Positions 44,876 through 54,015 of a DNA stretch of 64,000 nucleotides are shown here, piece by piece. Every line of letters begins with the position of its first letter. The stretch's first letter is position 1. This stretch comes from Sneathiella limimaris (lineage in GTDB: Bacteria > Pseudomonadota > Alphaproteobacteria > Sneathiellales > Sneathiellaceae), in NCBI RefSeq assembly GCF_012932565.1, contig NZ_JABBYJ010000001.1, forward strand, positions 1,984,001 to 2,048,000. Direction: 5' to 3'. Position numbers and translations under genes: made by a program. The notes beneath the pieces were generated by a model that was not told the origin of the DNA, made no database searches, and saw only the letters and a program-made list of their open reading frames with translations.

Positions 44876-45055
44876 CTATGCACCTCCAAATAGCGAAAAT
44901 CCGATAGCAGCAATTAATCCAATGATGATCCAGATTGCCAGATTTCGAAAAGCGGCGCTTTTGCCGCTTCGACGGGTATAGTAAAGAAAGCCCGGTGCAA
45001 TGAGAAATAAAACCATAATGAGGGCAACTAGTCTTAAGAGGTCATTTTCCTGCAT
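44876..45055 (-). CDS. Small membrane protein, 59 residues
   Basis: Two predicted transmembrane helices (LVALIMVLFLIAPGFLYY and LAIWIIIGLIAAIGFSLFG) are joined by a basic loop RRSGKSAAFRN. The layout resembles the membrane-anchoring N-terminus of alphaproteobacterial retropepsin-like proteases (TIGR02281 type), but the protease domain is absent and the frame ends cleanly after helix 2. ATG 45055 is chosen because GGAAGAGAAA precedes it; a TTG four codons upstream is weaker. It is divergent from the YfgM-like gene. Function unknown. Confidence 0.6.
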   Translation of the reverse strand: MQENDLLRLVALIMVLFLIAPGFLYYTRRSGKSAAFRNLAIWIIIGLIAAIGFSLFGGA

Positions 45056-45218
45056 TTTCTCTTCCAAATTCTCCCGAAATGGTCAGATGTCATCAAATAT
45101 AAGTATGATCTGCCTAAATACCGCCGGATTTTTCTGCGAATAGTCGGCAACAGCATTTGCGTTCCGGCAGTAGTCAGTTTATTTTATCCCGCAAATTCAA
45201 GACATACTGGAGTTGTTC

Positions 45219-45857
45219 GTGGCCGATATTTTTAGTGAAGTTGATGAAGAGGTTCGCAAGGACCGATCCCTGCAACTGTGGAAAGCCTATGGTAAATATA
45301 TCATCGGGGCATCCGTTCTCCTCGTTGGCGTGACCGCTGCAGTTGTTGGCTGGCGGGAATATCAAAACAGTCAGGCGAGAGAGCAGGGCCGTCAATTTGA
45401 GCAGGCTGTCCAGCTGATGGCTGAAGACAAATATCAGGAAGCTGCGGACACATTTGGTTTACTCGCGAAAGAAGGAAGCGCTAGCTATAAAGCACTCGCG
45501 TCCATTCGTCAGGCTAGCGCACTGGTTAAAGCAGGCAAGGGTGAGACTGCTCTTGTTGTCTATGATGAGGTTGCCGCAAGCGAGGTTGCAGAAGAGTTTA
45601 AGTCTCTCGCTCGAATTCTGGCGGGTTACTACCTGATGGATAACGGAACAACTGAGGATGTTCGGAGCCGTGTGAGCGGGTTGGAAGTCTCAGGCGGGAT
45701 CTGGTCTGCATCTGCGCAGGAACTGCTGGCACTGGCAGCAATGAAAGATGGCAATACGGAAGAAGCGAAGAAGCTGCTGACAGCTTTATCTGAAGATGCT
45801 GGTGCACCACAGGCCCTAAAATCCAGAGCAGATCAGCTGCTTCAGACGCTCAACTGA
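45219..45857 (+). CDS. YfgM-like tetratricopeptide envelope protein
   Basis: A 212-residue inner-membrane protein of the YfgM family, which in E. coli works with the SecYEG-PpiD chaperone network. It has a short cytoplasmic N-terminus (ADIFSEVDEEVRKDRSLQLWKAYGKY), one transmembrane helix (IIGASVLLVGVTAAVVGW) and a periplasmic TPR-like domain (AREQGRQFEQAVQLMAEDKYQEAADTFGLLAKEG onward). The start is GTG 45219 with GGAG eight bases upstream; an in-frame TTG at 45213 is less likely because homologues begin MADIF. bamB follows, and der after it, the conserved YfgM-BamB-Der order. Confidence 0.9.
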   Translation: MADIFSEVDEEVRKDRSLQLWKAYGKYIIGASVLLVGVTAAVVGWREYQNSQAREQGRQFEQAVQLMAEDKYQEAADTFGLLAKEGSASYKALASIRQASALVKAGKGETALVVYDEVAASEVAEEFKSLARILAGYYLMDNGTTEDVRSRVSGLEVSGGIWSASAQELLALAAMKDGNTEEAKKLLTALSEDAGAPQALKSRADQLLQTLN

Positions 45858-45904
45858 TTGACCTCATTTCGAATAACTTGGACATTGCAAAGGTGGGTTT
45901 GCTC

Positions 45905-47248
45905 GTGAAAAAGACAGCGGCTTCAGTAGGGAAGACCATTATCCTGACAGGATTGTTTGCCTCTTTGGCTGGCTGTTCCATATTGCCGGACTGGTTCGGG
46001 CAAAGTGAAGAACCCCCTCTGCCGGGTGAGCGAATCTCAATACTTGCTCTTGAACAATCTCTAGAGCCAGATGAGGATCTCTCTGATGTGACCGTGCGCT
46101 TGCCAGCGCCCTATCAAAATGAGAATTGGCCGCAGTCTGAAGGGAATGCAAGCCATGCAATGCACCATTTGACGATGGATGGCCCCTTACAGGAAGTCTG
46201 GCGCGTCAGTGTGGGCGCAGGCTCTGATGATGAGCAACGATTGATGGCAAAACCGGTTGTTGCCAATGGCCGAGTGTTTGTCATGGATAGCAACAGTCAT
46301 GTCCGTGCTTTTGAACAGGAAACAGGTAAGCGGCTTTGGGAAGTCAATCTGACCCCTAAGGAAGAGGAGCTTGGTACTGTTGGGGGCGGGTTGGCTCTTG
46401 AATATGGCCGTCTTTATGCCACCACTTCTTATGGTCATGTTTGGGCCTTAGACCCAAATAGTGGGGGAATGTACTGGCGAAAAGATCTGAGAGTTCCACT
46501 TCGCGCCGCTCCAACAGTGGCAGAAGGGGAAGTTTTTGCGATGACTTACGACAGTCGTCTTTATGCCTTGGATGCCCGCACCGGTGACATCAATTGGGAT
46601 TTCGAAGGTGGTGTCGAGGTAACCGGTCTTCTGGGAGCTGCGAAGCCTGCTGTTGATAATGGAATTGTGATTGTTCCTTTCTCAACAGGCGAGCTGTTTG
46701 CCCTTCGTGCGGATACAGGGGAGCAAGCATGGAGCGATCAGTTGCAACGCAAACGCCGCTACAGTTCTCTGACATCTTTGACAGACATTAATGGTAGTCC
46801 TGTGATCGACCGGGGTATCGTAATCGCGGCTAGTTTCTCAGGTCATATGGTCGGTATTGATGCCCGAACTGGCGAGCGGAAATGGGACCAGGAAATTGCA
46901 ACTCTCGAGACGCCTTGGGTTGCGGGGGATTTTGTCTATACCATCACAACTGATGGAGAACTTGTCTGCCTAACCCGTCAGACAGGCCGAATCCGGTGGG
47001 TGCAGGCACTTGGAAAATATGAAGATGTAGAAGACAAAACTGATCTAATTGTCTGGTCAGGGCCCATTCTTGCAAGTGATCGATTGATTTTGGTCTCCAA
47101 TTCCGGTATTGGGATCTCTGTTTCGCCTTATGACGGCAAAATCCTCGGGAAGATAGACCTCTCTGATTCAGCAACGGTCGCCCCTGTGATTGCCGGAGGC
47201 ATGTTATTTATTTTGACGGACGATGCCGAACTAGTGGCATTTCGCTAA
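45905..47248 (+). CDS. bamB: Outer membrane protein assembly factor BamB
   Basis: BamB is the beta-propeller lipoprotein of the BAM complex that inserts beta-barrel proteins into the outer membrane. The mature start follows the lipobox SLAGCSIL. Repeated PQQ-type blades are visible: GRVFVMDSNSHVRAFEQETGKRLWEVNL, GRLYATTSYGHVWALDPNSGGMYWRKDL, VFAMTYDSRLYALDARTGDINWDF and VIAASFSGHMVGIDARTGERKWDQEI, among about eight. I choose GTG 45905 (AAAGGTGGG upstream; KKTAASVGKTIILTGLFASL gives a proper signal); a TTG at 45878 is the alternative. der begins seven bases after its stop. Confidence 0.92.
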   Translation: MKKTAASVGKTIILTGLFASLAGCSILPDWFGQSEEPPLPGERISILALEQSLEPDEDLSDVTVRLPAPYQNENWPQSEGNASHAMHHLTMDGPLQEVWRVSVGAGSDDEQRLMAKPVVANGRVFVMDSNSHVRAFEQETGKRLWEVNLTPKEEELGTVGGGLALEYGRLYATTSYGHVWALDPNSGGMYWRKDLRVPLRAAPTVAEGEVFAMTYDSRLYALDARTGDINWDFEGGVEVTGLLGAAKPAVDNGIVIVPFSTGELFALRADTGEQAWSDQLQRKRRYSSLTSLTDINGSPVIDRGIVIAASFSGHMVGIDARTGERKWDQEIATLETPWVAGDFVYTITTDGELVCLTRQTGRIRWVQALGKYEDVEDKTDLIVWSGPILASDRLILVSNSGIGISVSPYDGKILGKIDLSDSATVAPVIAGGMLFILTDDAELVAFR

Positions 47249-47255
47249 TTAACCT

Positions 47256-48587
47256 ATGTCATTTACAGTCGCAATTATCGGGCGCCCCAATGTGGGTAAG
47301 TCCACTCTATTTAATCGTCTTGTGGGCAAGAAACTTGCGCTTGTGGATGATACACCTGGAGTAACCCGTGATCGGCGGGAAGGGGACGCCCGTATTGGGT
47401 CCCTCAAATTTAAGGTGATCGACACTGCCGGGTTGGAAGAAGCGTTTGACGACAGCCTTGAAGGCCGCATGCGTCGCCAAACCGAAGCCGCATTAGCTGA
47501 GGCTGATGTGGTTCTGATGCTTTATGATGCGCGAATTGGTGTATCTCCCCTGGACAAACATTTCGCAGGGTGGATTCGTAAATCATCTGTTCCGGTTATT
47601 CTGGTGGCGAATAAATGTGAAGGCAAGGAAGCTCACGGCGATCTTTCGGAAGCCTATGCACTTGGGCTTGGTGAGCCACTCCCCATTTCGGCCGAACATG
47701 GCGAAGGCATGGGTGAGCTGTTTGATTTGCTGCTGCCTTTTGAAAAAGAGCAGGTCGAGGATATTCCAGCAAAAGAACGGCCGCTGCATCTTGCCATCGT
47801 TGGGCGTCCCAATGCTGGAAAATCAACACTGGTCAACAAACTGATCGGCGAGGATCGTTTGCTAACGGGTCCTGAAGCAGGAGTAACCCGGGATTCGATT
47901 TCCGTTGAATGGGAATTCGAGGGGCAGAAAATCAAGCTGGTCGATACAGCCGGTATTCGCCGTCGGGCGCGGGTTCAAAAGAAACTGGAAAAGTTGTCTG
48001 TGGCTGACAGTCTTCGGGTCATTAAAATGGCTGAAGTTGTGGTTCTGGTTCTGGATGCCGATGTCCCATTTGAGAAGCAGGATCTGACACTGGCCTCTCA
48101 TGTGATTGATGAAGGTCGGGCGCTGGTTATTGCCGTCAATAAATGGGACCAAACAAAGGATCGCAATGCGGTTCTGAAACATATTCGGGACAAGTTGCAA
48201 ATCTCGTTGCCACAGGTGCGCGGCGTTCCGGTTGTAACCTTGTCAGCCTTAACCGGACGCGGCCTTGAAAAATTGCTGCCAAAGGTTTTGCAGATATACG
48301 AAATCTGGAATAAGCGAATTTCGACGGCCAAACTGAACCGCTGGCTGGAACTGATGCTGGAAAAGCATCCACCGCCAATGGCCAAAGGTCGTCGGTTGAA
48401 GGTTCGTTATATGACACAGGTCAAATCACGGCCTCCAACCTTTTCCCTGTTCATGTCCTCTCGGGGTGAACTGCCAGAAAGCTATATTCGCTATCTGATC
48501 AATGGGTTGCGGGAAGACTTTGATATGCCGGCGGTTCCGATCCGCATTTATCCACGGACCGGTAAGAACCCTTATGTGAAAGATTAG
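47256..48587 (+). CDS. der: Ribosome-associated GTPase Der (EngA)
   Basis: Der is an essential double-GTPase needed for 50S maturation. The 443-residue protein has two G domains, with P-loops [14 protein letters not shown] (residues 8-21) and [14 protein letters not shown] (about 184-197), each with DTAG ([22 protein letters not shown]) and NK-D motifs ([17 protein letters not shown]). The C-terminal KH-like domain holds [20 protein letters not shown] and the [13 protein letters not shown] ending. It is the last gene of the rightward YfgM-bamB-der group and converges on the next gene with 10 bases between. Confidence 0.97.
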   Translation: MSFTVAIIGRPNVGKSTLFNRLVGKKLALVDDTPGVTRDRREGDARIGSLKFKVIDTAGLEEAFDDSLEGRMRRQTEAALAEADVVLMLYDARIGVSPLDKHFAGWIRKSSVPVILVANKCEGKEAHGDLSEAYALGLGEPLPISAEHGEGMGELFDLLLPFEKEQVEDIPAKERPLHLAIVGRPNAGKSTLVNKLIGEDRLLTGPEAGVTRDSISVEWEFEGQKIKLVDTAGIRRRARVQKKLEKLSVADSLRVIKMAEVVVLVLDADVPFEKQDLTLASHVIDEGRALVIAVNKWDQTKDRNAVLKHIRDKLQISLPQVRGVPVVTLSALTGRGLEKLLPKVLQIYEIWNKRISTAKLNRWLELMLEKHPPPMAKGRRLKVRYMTQVKSRPPTFSLFMSSRGELPESYIRYLINGLREDFDMPAVPIRIYPRTGKNPYVKD

Positions 48588-48597
48588 TCTCCCGGCC

Positions 48598-49641
48598 TTA
48601 TCGGAGGCTGGAGACCTCCCAAACAAGCTTTTCGGCATTGATCTGCTGACAATCTAAGGTCAGCATTTCCCGGTTGGAGCGCACAGTCCCGAGCCAGAGG
48701 TCTTTCCAGCAATCAAGGATCAGGGATGTGTCTTCTTGGCCAAGATCGCGGGTGATCCGAAGTCCGGTATGTTCAAAGCTGGCTTTTGTTTGAGATCCCG
48801 TTTCTATGGCTTTTACGTCATCACCCATGCCTTGCAGCATTGTCATCAAGAAAGAACGGGCATCGAGTGCATTGCCATCTTTCGCGCCAACTTTTTCAGC
48901 CATTTTGGGAAAGTACTGAAGACCAATAAGGCGAGCGGAGAGTTTGCCAATTTCAACGGCTTCTTCCCGGCCGATAACCTTTGCCAATGTCGTGAGGCCA
49001 TTGCGGATATAGCCGATCGCATAGTTGCGGTTGGCCTTTTGCAGTCTTTCTTCACTCCATTCGCCAACTGGTGGGGCGGGTTGCGCATCAGCATCAAAGG
49101 GTGGAGGCAGCTCACCTTTGTTAAATTGCAGACGTTCTTCGTCTTTTAGATCGTGGTCATATTCCTTGAAATAGCCGCAGAACCCAAATTCACCGGTGAC
49201 ATCTTCGGAGACGCAGACATATCCAAGTCTGGGGTTTTTCAACGAAACACCGTTATGGGCGTACCAGCCGCGTAAAAAACCACGCCCAACGCCGGGTGTT
49301 ACGCCTGCTAAAGTCGGACCGTCATACATCCAGCGGGGATAGCGAAACCTGACCCAGGCTTTCTTGTCACTCTCTTCCATATATTCAACGCCCACGCCGC
49401 CGATCTGGTTCGACAGCACATGATAACGAGCGCAGGCAACGGCATCAGGAAGGCCGGTAAGCCCTAGTTTTTGAAAGCTGCTCAGGAATTTTTCCAAATG
49501 CTGCTGCCGAAACAGATTAAACATCCATTCTTCCATAACCGCTTCGCCCTTACGGCTAGAAACCATAAGTTGGAGGCCAAGAAGATAGGCATGGTGAAGG
49601 TCGGCTTGGGCTTCAATCGCCCGGATTGGATGCTCGGTCAT
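48598..49641 (-). CDS. Conserved-looking hypothetical protein, 347 residues
   Basis: Not recognised with confidence. The protein is soluble and lacks a signal peptide. It has an N-terminal helical part (EEWMFNLFRQQHLEKFLSSFQKLGL), a Trp/Tyr/Arg-rich central part (WVRFRYPRWMYDGPTLAGVTPGVGRGFLRGWYAHNGVSL) and a Cys-containing CVSEDVTGEFGFCGYFKEYDHDL. The C-terminal part has helices and EVGKLSARLIGLQYF-like sequence (EIGKLSARLIGLQYFPKMAE). The outline vaguely recalls L-2-amino-thiazoline-4-carboxylate hydrolase-type proteins, but no catalytic signature was identified. It lies convergent to der. Confidence 0.65.
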   Translation of the reverse strand: MTEHPIRAIEAQADLHHAYLLGLQLMVSSRKGEAVMEEWMFNLFRQQHLEKFLSSFQKLGLTGLPDAVACARYHVLSNQIGGVGVEYMEESDKKAWVRFRYPRWMYDGPTLAGVTPGVGRGFLRGWYAHNGVSLKNPRLGYVCVSEDVTGEFGFCGYFKEYDHDLKDEERLQFNKGELPPPFDADAQPAPPVGEWSEERLQKANRNYAIGYIRNGLTTLAKVIGREEAVEIGKLSARLIGLQYFPKMAEKVGAKDGNALDARSFLMTMLQGMGDDVKAIETGSQTKASFEHTGLRITRDLGQEDTSLILDCWKDLWLGTVRSNREMLTLDCQQINAEKLVWEVSSLR

Positions 49642-49696
49642 GACAAGGTTCCTTCCATTATTTGGAATGTTTTTTTGAGCATTCTAGCGGGCAAAT

Positions 49697-49728
49697 AAAA
49701 AAGAGAGCAACTGATTTTGCTCTCTTTT
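49697..49728 (-). terminator. Terminator of the purF-SDR operon
   Basis: AAAAGAGAGCAA and TTGCTCTCTTTT form a 12-bp perfect stem (49699-49710 with 49717-49728) with a six-base loop. On the minus strand it ends in T6 (plus-strand A run from 49697), directly after the SDR gene stop at 49733. It marks the end of the long leftward gene block. Confidence 0.88.
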
Positions 49729-49732
49729 ATTA

Positions 49733-50431
49733 TTAGCTGATGATCTGTCCAGTCTGCTCAAACTCTGGAAGCAGCGCTTTTAGGAACATCTCTGCCTTAT
49801 CATCCGGGCTTGGTAGCGTTGACTGATCTTCACCCGGAAATGCGGATAGCCGAAGCTTCGTCGCGGTTGGTCCTGGATCTATCAGGTTAACATTCAGGTT
49901 TGTTTTTGATGTTTCAGCAGCATATGCCCGGATCATTTCTTCAAGGGCCGCTTTTGATGCTGCATATCCAGCCCAATAATGTTTCGCCTGATGAGCTTCA
50001 GCACTTGTCACAAATAAGGCGCGCCCAGCTTCTGCATTCCGAAGGAGCGGATCAAGCGCACGGATCAGGCGCCAGTTTGCATGCACATTTAATTTGAAAA
50101 CATTTTCCCAAAGCGTTGGGTCATATTGGGGAAGGGGGGTTAGCTTGCCGAGCGTGGCAGCGGCACCGACCAGAATGTCGAGTTTCTTCCACCGCTCGTA
50201 AAGAGGGGCGGCAAGTCCATCAATGGAGTTGGTTTCCAAGAGATCCAGCGGGACCAGTGTTGCCTGGCCACCAGCGTCCTGAATGGCATCGTCAACTTCT
50301 TCAAGCCCCCCAACTGAGCGAGCGACGAGAATAACGTGAGCCCCTTCAGCTGCGAGATGCTTGGCAACAGCTGCGCCAATACCACGGGACGCACCGGTTA
50401 CCAGTGCAGTTTTACCTTCAAATCTTTTCAT
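49733..50431 (-). CDS. Short-chain dehydrogenase/reductase
   Basis: A 232-residue classical SDR. The cofactor motif is TGASRGIGAAVAKHLAAEG (TGxxxGIG, residues 13-20), the NNAG position reads VGAAATLG, and the catalytic Ser and Tyr-x-x-x-Lys are in FVTSAEAHQAKHYWAGYAASKAAL. The substrate-binding C-terminal loop is short. It follows purF by 11 bases. This oxidoreductase is commonly found after purF in alphaproteobacteria and its substrate is not known; do not read it as fabG, which is at 61.8 kb. Confidence 0.9.
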   Translation of the reverse strand: MKRFEGKTALVTGASRGIGAAVAKHLAAEGAHVILVARSVGGLEEVDDAIQDAGGQATLVPLDLLETNSIDGLAAPLYERWKKLDILVGAAATLGKLTPLPQYDPTLWENVFKLNVHANWRLIRALDPLLRNAEAGRALFVTSAEAHQAKHYWAGYAASKAALEEMIRAYAAETSKTNLNVNLIDPGPTATKLRLSAFPGEDQSTLPSPDDKAEMFLKALLPEFEQTGQIIS

Positions 50432-50442
50432 AATCTGTCCGT

Positions 50443-51909
50443 TCAGGAGCCTTCTGACAGCAGGGTGAGTTCTTGGTCTGAGCCGCTCTCATGATCCACA
50501 AGACCAATAGGATAATCACCGGTAAAGCAGGCATCGCAATATTGCGGTAAATCTGTATTTCGGTTTTTCTCTCCCATTGCAACATAGAGACCATCAAGGG
50601 AGATAAAGCTCAGGCTGTCTGCTCCGATAAATTTGCACATTTCCTCAATTGAATATTGTGCAGCCAAGAGTTTCTGACGCGACGGTGTATCCACGCCATA
50701 AAAGCAGGAATGAGTTGTTGGTGGGCTGGCGATCCGCATATGAACCTCGGTGGCGCCTGCTTCGCGAACCATCTGTACGATTTTGGTTGAGGTTGTGCCG
50801 CGAACAATACTGTCATCCACCAGCACCACACGCTTGCCTTCGATCATGGCCCGGTTGGCGTTGTGCTTCAGTTTCACACCAAGATGGCGGATCTGGTCGG
50901 TTGGCTCAATAAAGGTCCGGCCCACATAATGGTTTCGAATAATGCCGAGCTCAAACGGAATGCCGGCTTGTTCTGCATAGCCAATGGCTGCGGGGGTGCC
51001 ACTGTCAGGAACCGGTATAACCGCATCCACGTCCACCGGGTTTTCAATGGCGAGCTGACGGCCAATATCTTTTCGCACATCATAGACAGAGCGATTTTCC
51101 AGAACGCTGTCAGGGCGGGCAAAATAGATATGCTCAAAAATGCAGAAGCGGGCTGGTGGTGTCTCAAATGGGGAGAGGGATGTCAGCCCACTTTCGTCAA
51201 TAACAACAACTTCACCCGGCTTGATATCCCGCACAAACTCTGCGCCGATAATATCAAGTGCACATGTTTCAGAGGTTAGAATATAGGCTTTGTCCAGCTT
51301 GCCAAGGACCAGTGGTCGGACGCCAAAAGGATCGCGCATACCGATCATTTTCTTACTGGTAACAGCCACAAGTGAATAGGCACCCGTCACTTTATGCATC
51401 GCATCAACCATGCGGTCTACGACTTTGATTTTCTTGCTGTTTGCGACCAGATGGATGATGACTTCTGTGTCCATGGTGGACTGGAAAATGCTGCCCTCTG
51501 CTACCAGTTGGCGGCGTAAGGTGGAGGCATTGGTAAGGTTTCCGTTATGGGCAACAGCAAGTCCGCCATTGGCAAGATCTGCGAAGATAGGCTGCACATT
51601 GCGAAGTACTGTTCCGCCGGTTGTCGCATACCGGTTATGGGCAACAGCAGCATCTCCTTTCAGGCTTTTAATAACCTCTTCGGAGGAGAAGTTGTCACCG
51701 ACTTTGCCCATGCCTTTGTGGCTGTGAAAGTGGCGACCATCGTGGCTGACAATACCTGCAGCTTCCTGTCCGCGATGCTGCAAGGCGTGCAAACCGAGTG
51801 CTGCAAGCGCAGCTGCTTCGGGATGTCCATAAATGCCGAAGACGCCGCATTCCTCATGGAGCTTGTCGTCGTCATATGGGTTTGTGCTTATCTCATGTTG
51901 CTCAGTCAT
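50443..51909 (-). CDS. purF: Amidophosphoribosyltransferase
   Basis: PurF makes phosphoribosylamine from PRPP and glutamine, the first step of purine synthesis. The 488-residue protein has a 20-residue propeptide ahead of catalytic Cys21 in HEECGVFGIYG, consistent with the processed class of enzymes. The HRGQEAAGI and ATTGG motifs of the amidotransferase domain and the PRPP loop VVLVDDSIVRGTTS are complete. C-terminal Cys (SCFYGVDTP, CDACFTGDYP) may ligate an Fe-S cluster as in Bacillus PurF. It overlaps cvpA by four bases (ATGA), a coupling seen in many proteobacteria. Confidence 0.97.
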   Translation of the reverse strand: MTEQHEISTNPYDDDKLHEECGVFGIYGHPEAAALAALGLHALQHRGQEAAGIVSHDGRHFHSHKGMGKVGDNFSSEEVIKSLKGDAAVAHNRYATTGGTVLRNVQPIFADLANGGLAVAHNGNLTNASTLRRQLVAEGSIFQSTMDTEVIIHLVANSKKIKVVDRMVDAMHKVTGAYSLVAVTSKKMIGMRDPFGVRPLVLGKLDKAYILTSETCALDIIGAEFVRDIKPGEVVVIDESGLTSLSPFETPPARFCIFEHIYFARPDSVLENRSVYDVRKDIGRQLAIENPVDVDAVIPVPDSGTPAAIGYAEQAGIPFELGIIRNHYVGRTFIEPTDQIRHLGVKLKHNANRAMIEGKRVVLVDDSIVRGTTSTKIVQMVREAGATEVHMRIASPPTTHSCFYGVDTPSRQKLLAAQYSIEEMCKFIGADSLSFISLDGLYVAMGEKNRNTDLPQYCDACFTGDYPIGLVDHESGSDQELTLLSEGS

Positions 51910-52598
51910 GGTCTTACCTGGGTACCTTTTGTGAGGTTTTCCATTTGTTGACGGGATTTTTCATCATATCCCTTGTCCAATTGTTCAATGGCTCCCTTAA
52001 CCGTGTCCTCTACATCCTTGCGGAGGGTCTCCGGTATAGCCTCATAGGATTTCTTTGCGCTCCCTGCGGCATCCTCTGCGGTTTCAACCGCAATATTGAG
52101 GTTTTCCTGCATATCTGGTGGCGTTAGCCGGGCCAGAAAAATCCCACTTTCCTTTGCGACAGGCATCAGCCTGGCTTCGGTTACAACTTCTGGCCGGTCC
52201 TCTGGCGGGATAAACTGAACAAATACCAACCACACGATACCGACAATTACCACAGCCCGTGCGATCCCAAAGAAGATACCCAAGGACCGGTCCAACGCAC
52301 CCAGTGCAGAAGCCTTAACCTTCTCAGAAATCATATGGGTGAGGAAGGACAAGGCGACGAGGGACAGAATAAAAATACCTGCGCCCGTCAGGATATCGGC
52401 CAACAGTAGATTGTCGATATAGTTTCTAACATAGGGTTTCAGGATGGGAAACAGATAGAGGGCAAGAAAAGAAGCACCAACCCATCCGGAAATGGAGAGA
52501 ACTTCTTTCACAAATCCGCGGATAAATCCGAAAACCGCGGATATGAGGAGGATCGCCAGAATGACTGCATCGACGGGATTGATTGGCAGTTCTTCCAT
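51906..52598 (-). CDS. cvpA: CvpA family membrane protein
   Basis: A 230-residue inner-membrane protein of the CvpA family, which affects colicin V production and envelope resistance to bile in E. coli. It has four predicted helices; the first two are VDAVILAILLISAVFGFIRGFVKEVLSISGW. A cytoplasmic charged C-terminal helix (ETAEDAAGSAKKSYEAIPETLRKDVEDTVKGAIEQLDKGYDEKSRQQ as a segment) extends beyond the E. coli protein. It is coupled to purF by an ATGA overlap and lies 12 bases after radA. Biochemical function is unknown. Confidence 0.92.
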   Translation of the reverse strand: MEELPINPVDAVILAILLISAVFGFIRGFVKEVLSISGWVGASFLALYLFPILKPYVRNYIDNLLLADILTGAGIFILSLVALSFLTHMISEKVKASALGALDRSLGIFFGIARAVVIVGIVWLVFVQFIPPEDRPEVVTEARLMPVAKESGIFLARLTPPDMQENLNIAVETAEDAAGSAKKSYEAIPETLRKDVEDTVKGAIEQLDKGYDEKSRQQMENLTKGTQVRP

Positions 52599-52610
52599 AT
52601 ACTCCTGGTC

Positions 52611-53996
52611 CTATACTCTTTGGGCCCCGGAAGCCTGCTTTTCAGAGGTAAACAGGCTTACGATCTCAGACAGATGCTCAACTTCGATAATCTTCAGGTC
52701 AGCGTCTTTCACTTTACTGCCCATGGGGATGATCGCAGTCGTAAATCCTAGTTTGGCGGCCTCTTTCAAACGGGCATCCGTCTGACCAACCGCGCGCACC
52801 TCACCAGATAATCCAATCTCACCAAAAATGATACTATTTTCGGGGACCGGGATGTCAGAAATTGACGAAACAAGTGCTGCTGCCACCGCCAGATCCGCCG
52901 CAGGCTCCTGAACTCTCAATCCACCTGCGACATTGAGGTAAACTTCGTTGCCAGCGAGGGATAATCCGCATCGGGCATCCAGAACCGCCAGAATCATAGC
53001 AAGTCGGCTGTTGTCCCAGCCAACGACCGCACGCCGAGGGGTCGCTTGTTGAGACGGCGCGACAAGCCCCTGAATTTCGACAAGCAAAGGCCGTGTCCCT
53101 TCAACGCCAGCAAAAACAGATGCCCCGCTGATTTCCCGATCTTTGTTGCTGAGGAAAAGGGAGGAGGGGTTAGCAACCTCCTGCAGGCCTTTATCGGTCA
53201 TTTCGAAAACGCCGATTTCATCGGTGGCCCCAAAGCGGTTTTTCACCGCACGTAGGATCCTGAATTGATGACCGCGGTCCCCTTCAAAATAAAGAACTGT
53301 ATCGACCATGTGCTCAAGGACGCGAGGGCCAGCGATTTGCCCATCTTTTGTCACATGACCAACGAGCAAGAGTGCGCATTGAACTTTTTTGGCAAGTCGA
53401 ATGAGTTCTTGCGAGCAAGCTCTTACTTGCGATACGGAGCCGGGAGCGCTGTCCAAATTATCCGCATACATGGTTTGAATACTGTCGATGACCAGTAGAT
53501 CAGGCTTGTCTTCCTTTTCAATGCTGGTGACGATATCCCGAATGGAATTTGCCGCTGCCAGCCTAACGGGGCTACCAGCAAGGCCAAGGCGTTTTGCTCG
53601 CATGGAGATTTGGCCTGTGGCCTCCTCCCCCGAAATATAGGTGCAGCGATATCCGTTCTTGGCCATCTGACCAACCGCTTGGAGCAGGATGGTTGATTTG
53701 CCGATACCGGGATCACCGCCGATCAGAACAGAGGATCCCGGCACAAACCCGCCGCCTAGCACCCTGTCTAATTCCTGTAGGCCGCAATGATGACGTGCGT
53801 GAGTTTCTTCCGCCTGGTCGAGAGAGGCGAATGTAATATGGCGCCCTTTACCGGTAGAGAGCCCTTTTGGTAGGGCTTCGCGGCCCGTATCTTCTATGAT
53901 AGAGTTCCATTCCCCACAAGCATCGCACTTGCCCTGCCATTTTCGATAACTGCTACCGCAATTTTGGCAAGAATACTGTTCTGTTACGCGTGCCAT
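52611..53996 (-). CDS. radA: DNA repair protein RadA (Sms)
   Basis: RadA is a RecA-like helicase that drives branch migration. The 461-residue protein has a four-Cys zinc finger (CQNCGSSYRKWQGKCDACGEW, two CxxC pairs separated by about ten residues), Walker A LIGGDPGIGKSTIL, Walker B LLVIDSIQTMY, the RadA-specific KNRFG motif (RAVKNRFGATDEIGVFEM) and a C-terminal Lon-like domain (VAAALVSSISDIPVPENSIIFGEIGLSGEVRAV). All are canonical. It lies between cvpA and the MlaF-type ATPase gene in the conserved alphaproteobacterial order. Confidence 0.97.
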   Translation of the reverse strand: MARVTEQYSCQNCGSSYRKWQGKCDACGEWNSIIEDTGREALPKGLSTGKGRHITFASLDQAEETHARHHCGLQELDRVLGGGFVPGSSVLIGGDPGIGKSTILLQAVGQMAKNGYRCTYISGEEATGQISMRAKRLGLAGSPVRLAAANSIRDIVTSIEKEDKPDLLVIDSIQTMYADNLDSAPGSVSQVRACSQELIRLAKKVQCALLLVGHVTKDGQIAGPRVLEHMVDTVLYFEGDRGHQFRILRAVKNRFGATDEIGVFEMTDKGLQEVANPSSLFLSNKDREISGASVFAGVEGTRPLLVEIQGLVAPSQQATPRRAVVGWDNSRLAMILAVLDARCGLSLAGNEVYLNVAGGLRVQEPAADLAVAAALVSSISDIPVPENSIIFGEIGLSGEVRAVGQTDARLKEAAKLGFTTAIIPMGSKVKDADLKIIEVEHLSEIVSLFTSEKQASGAQRV

Positions 53997-54015
53997 AGGG
54001 TCCCTTGCTTGAGCG

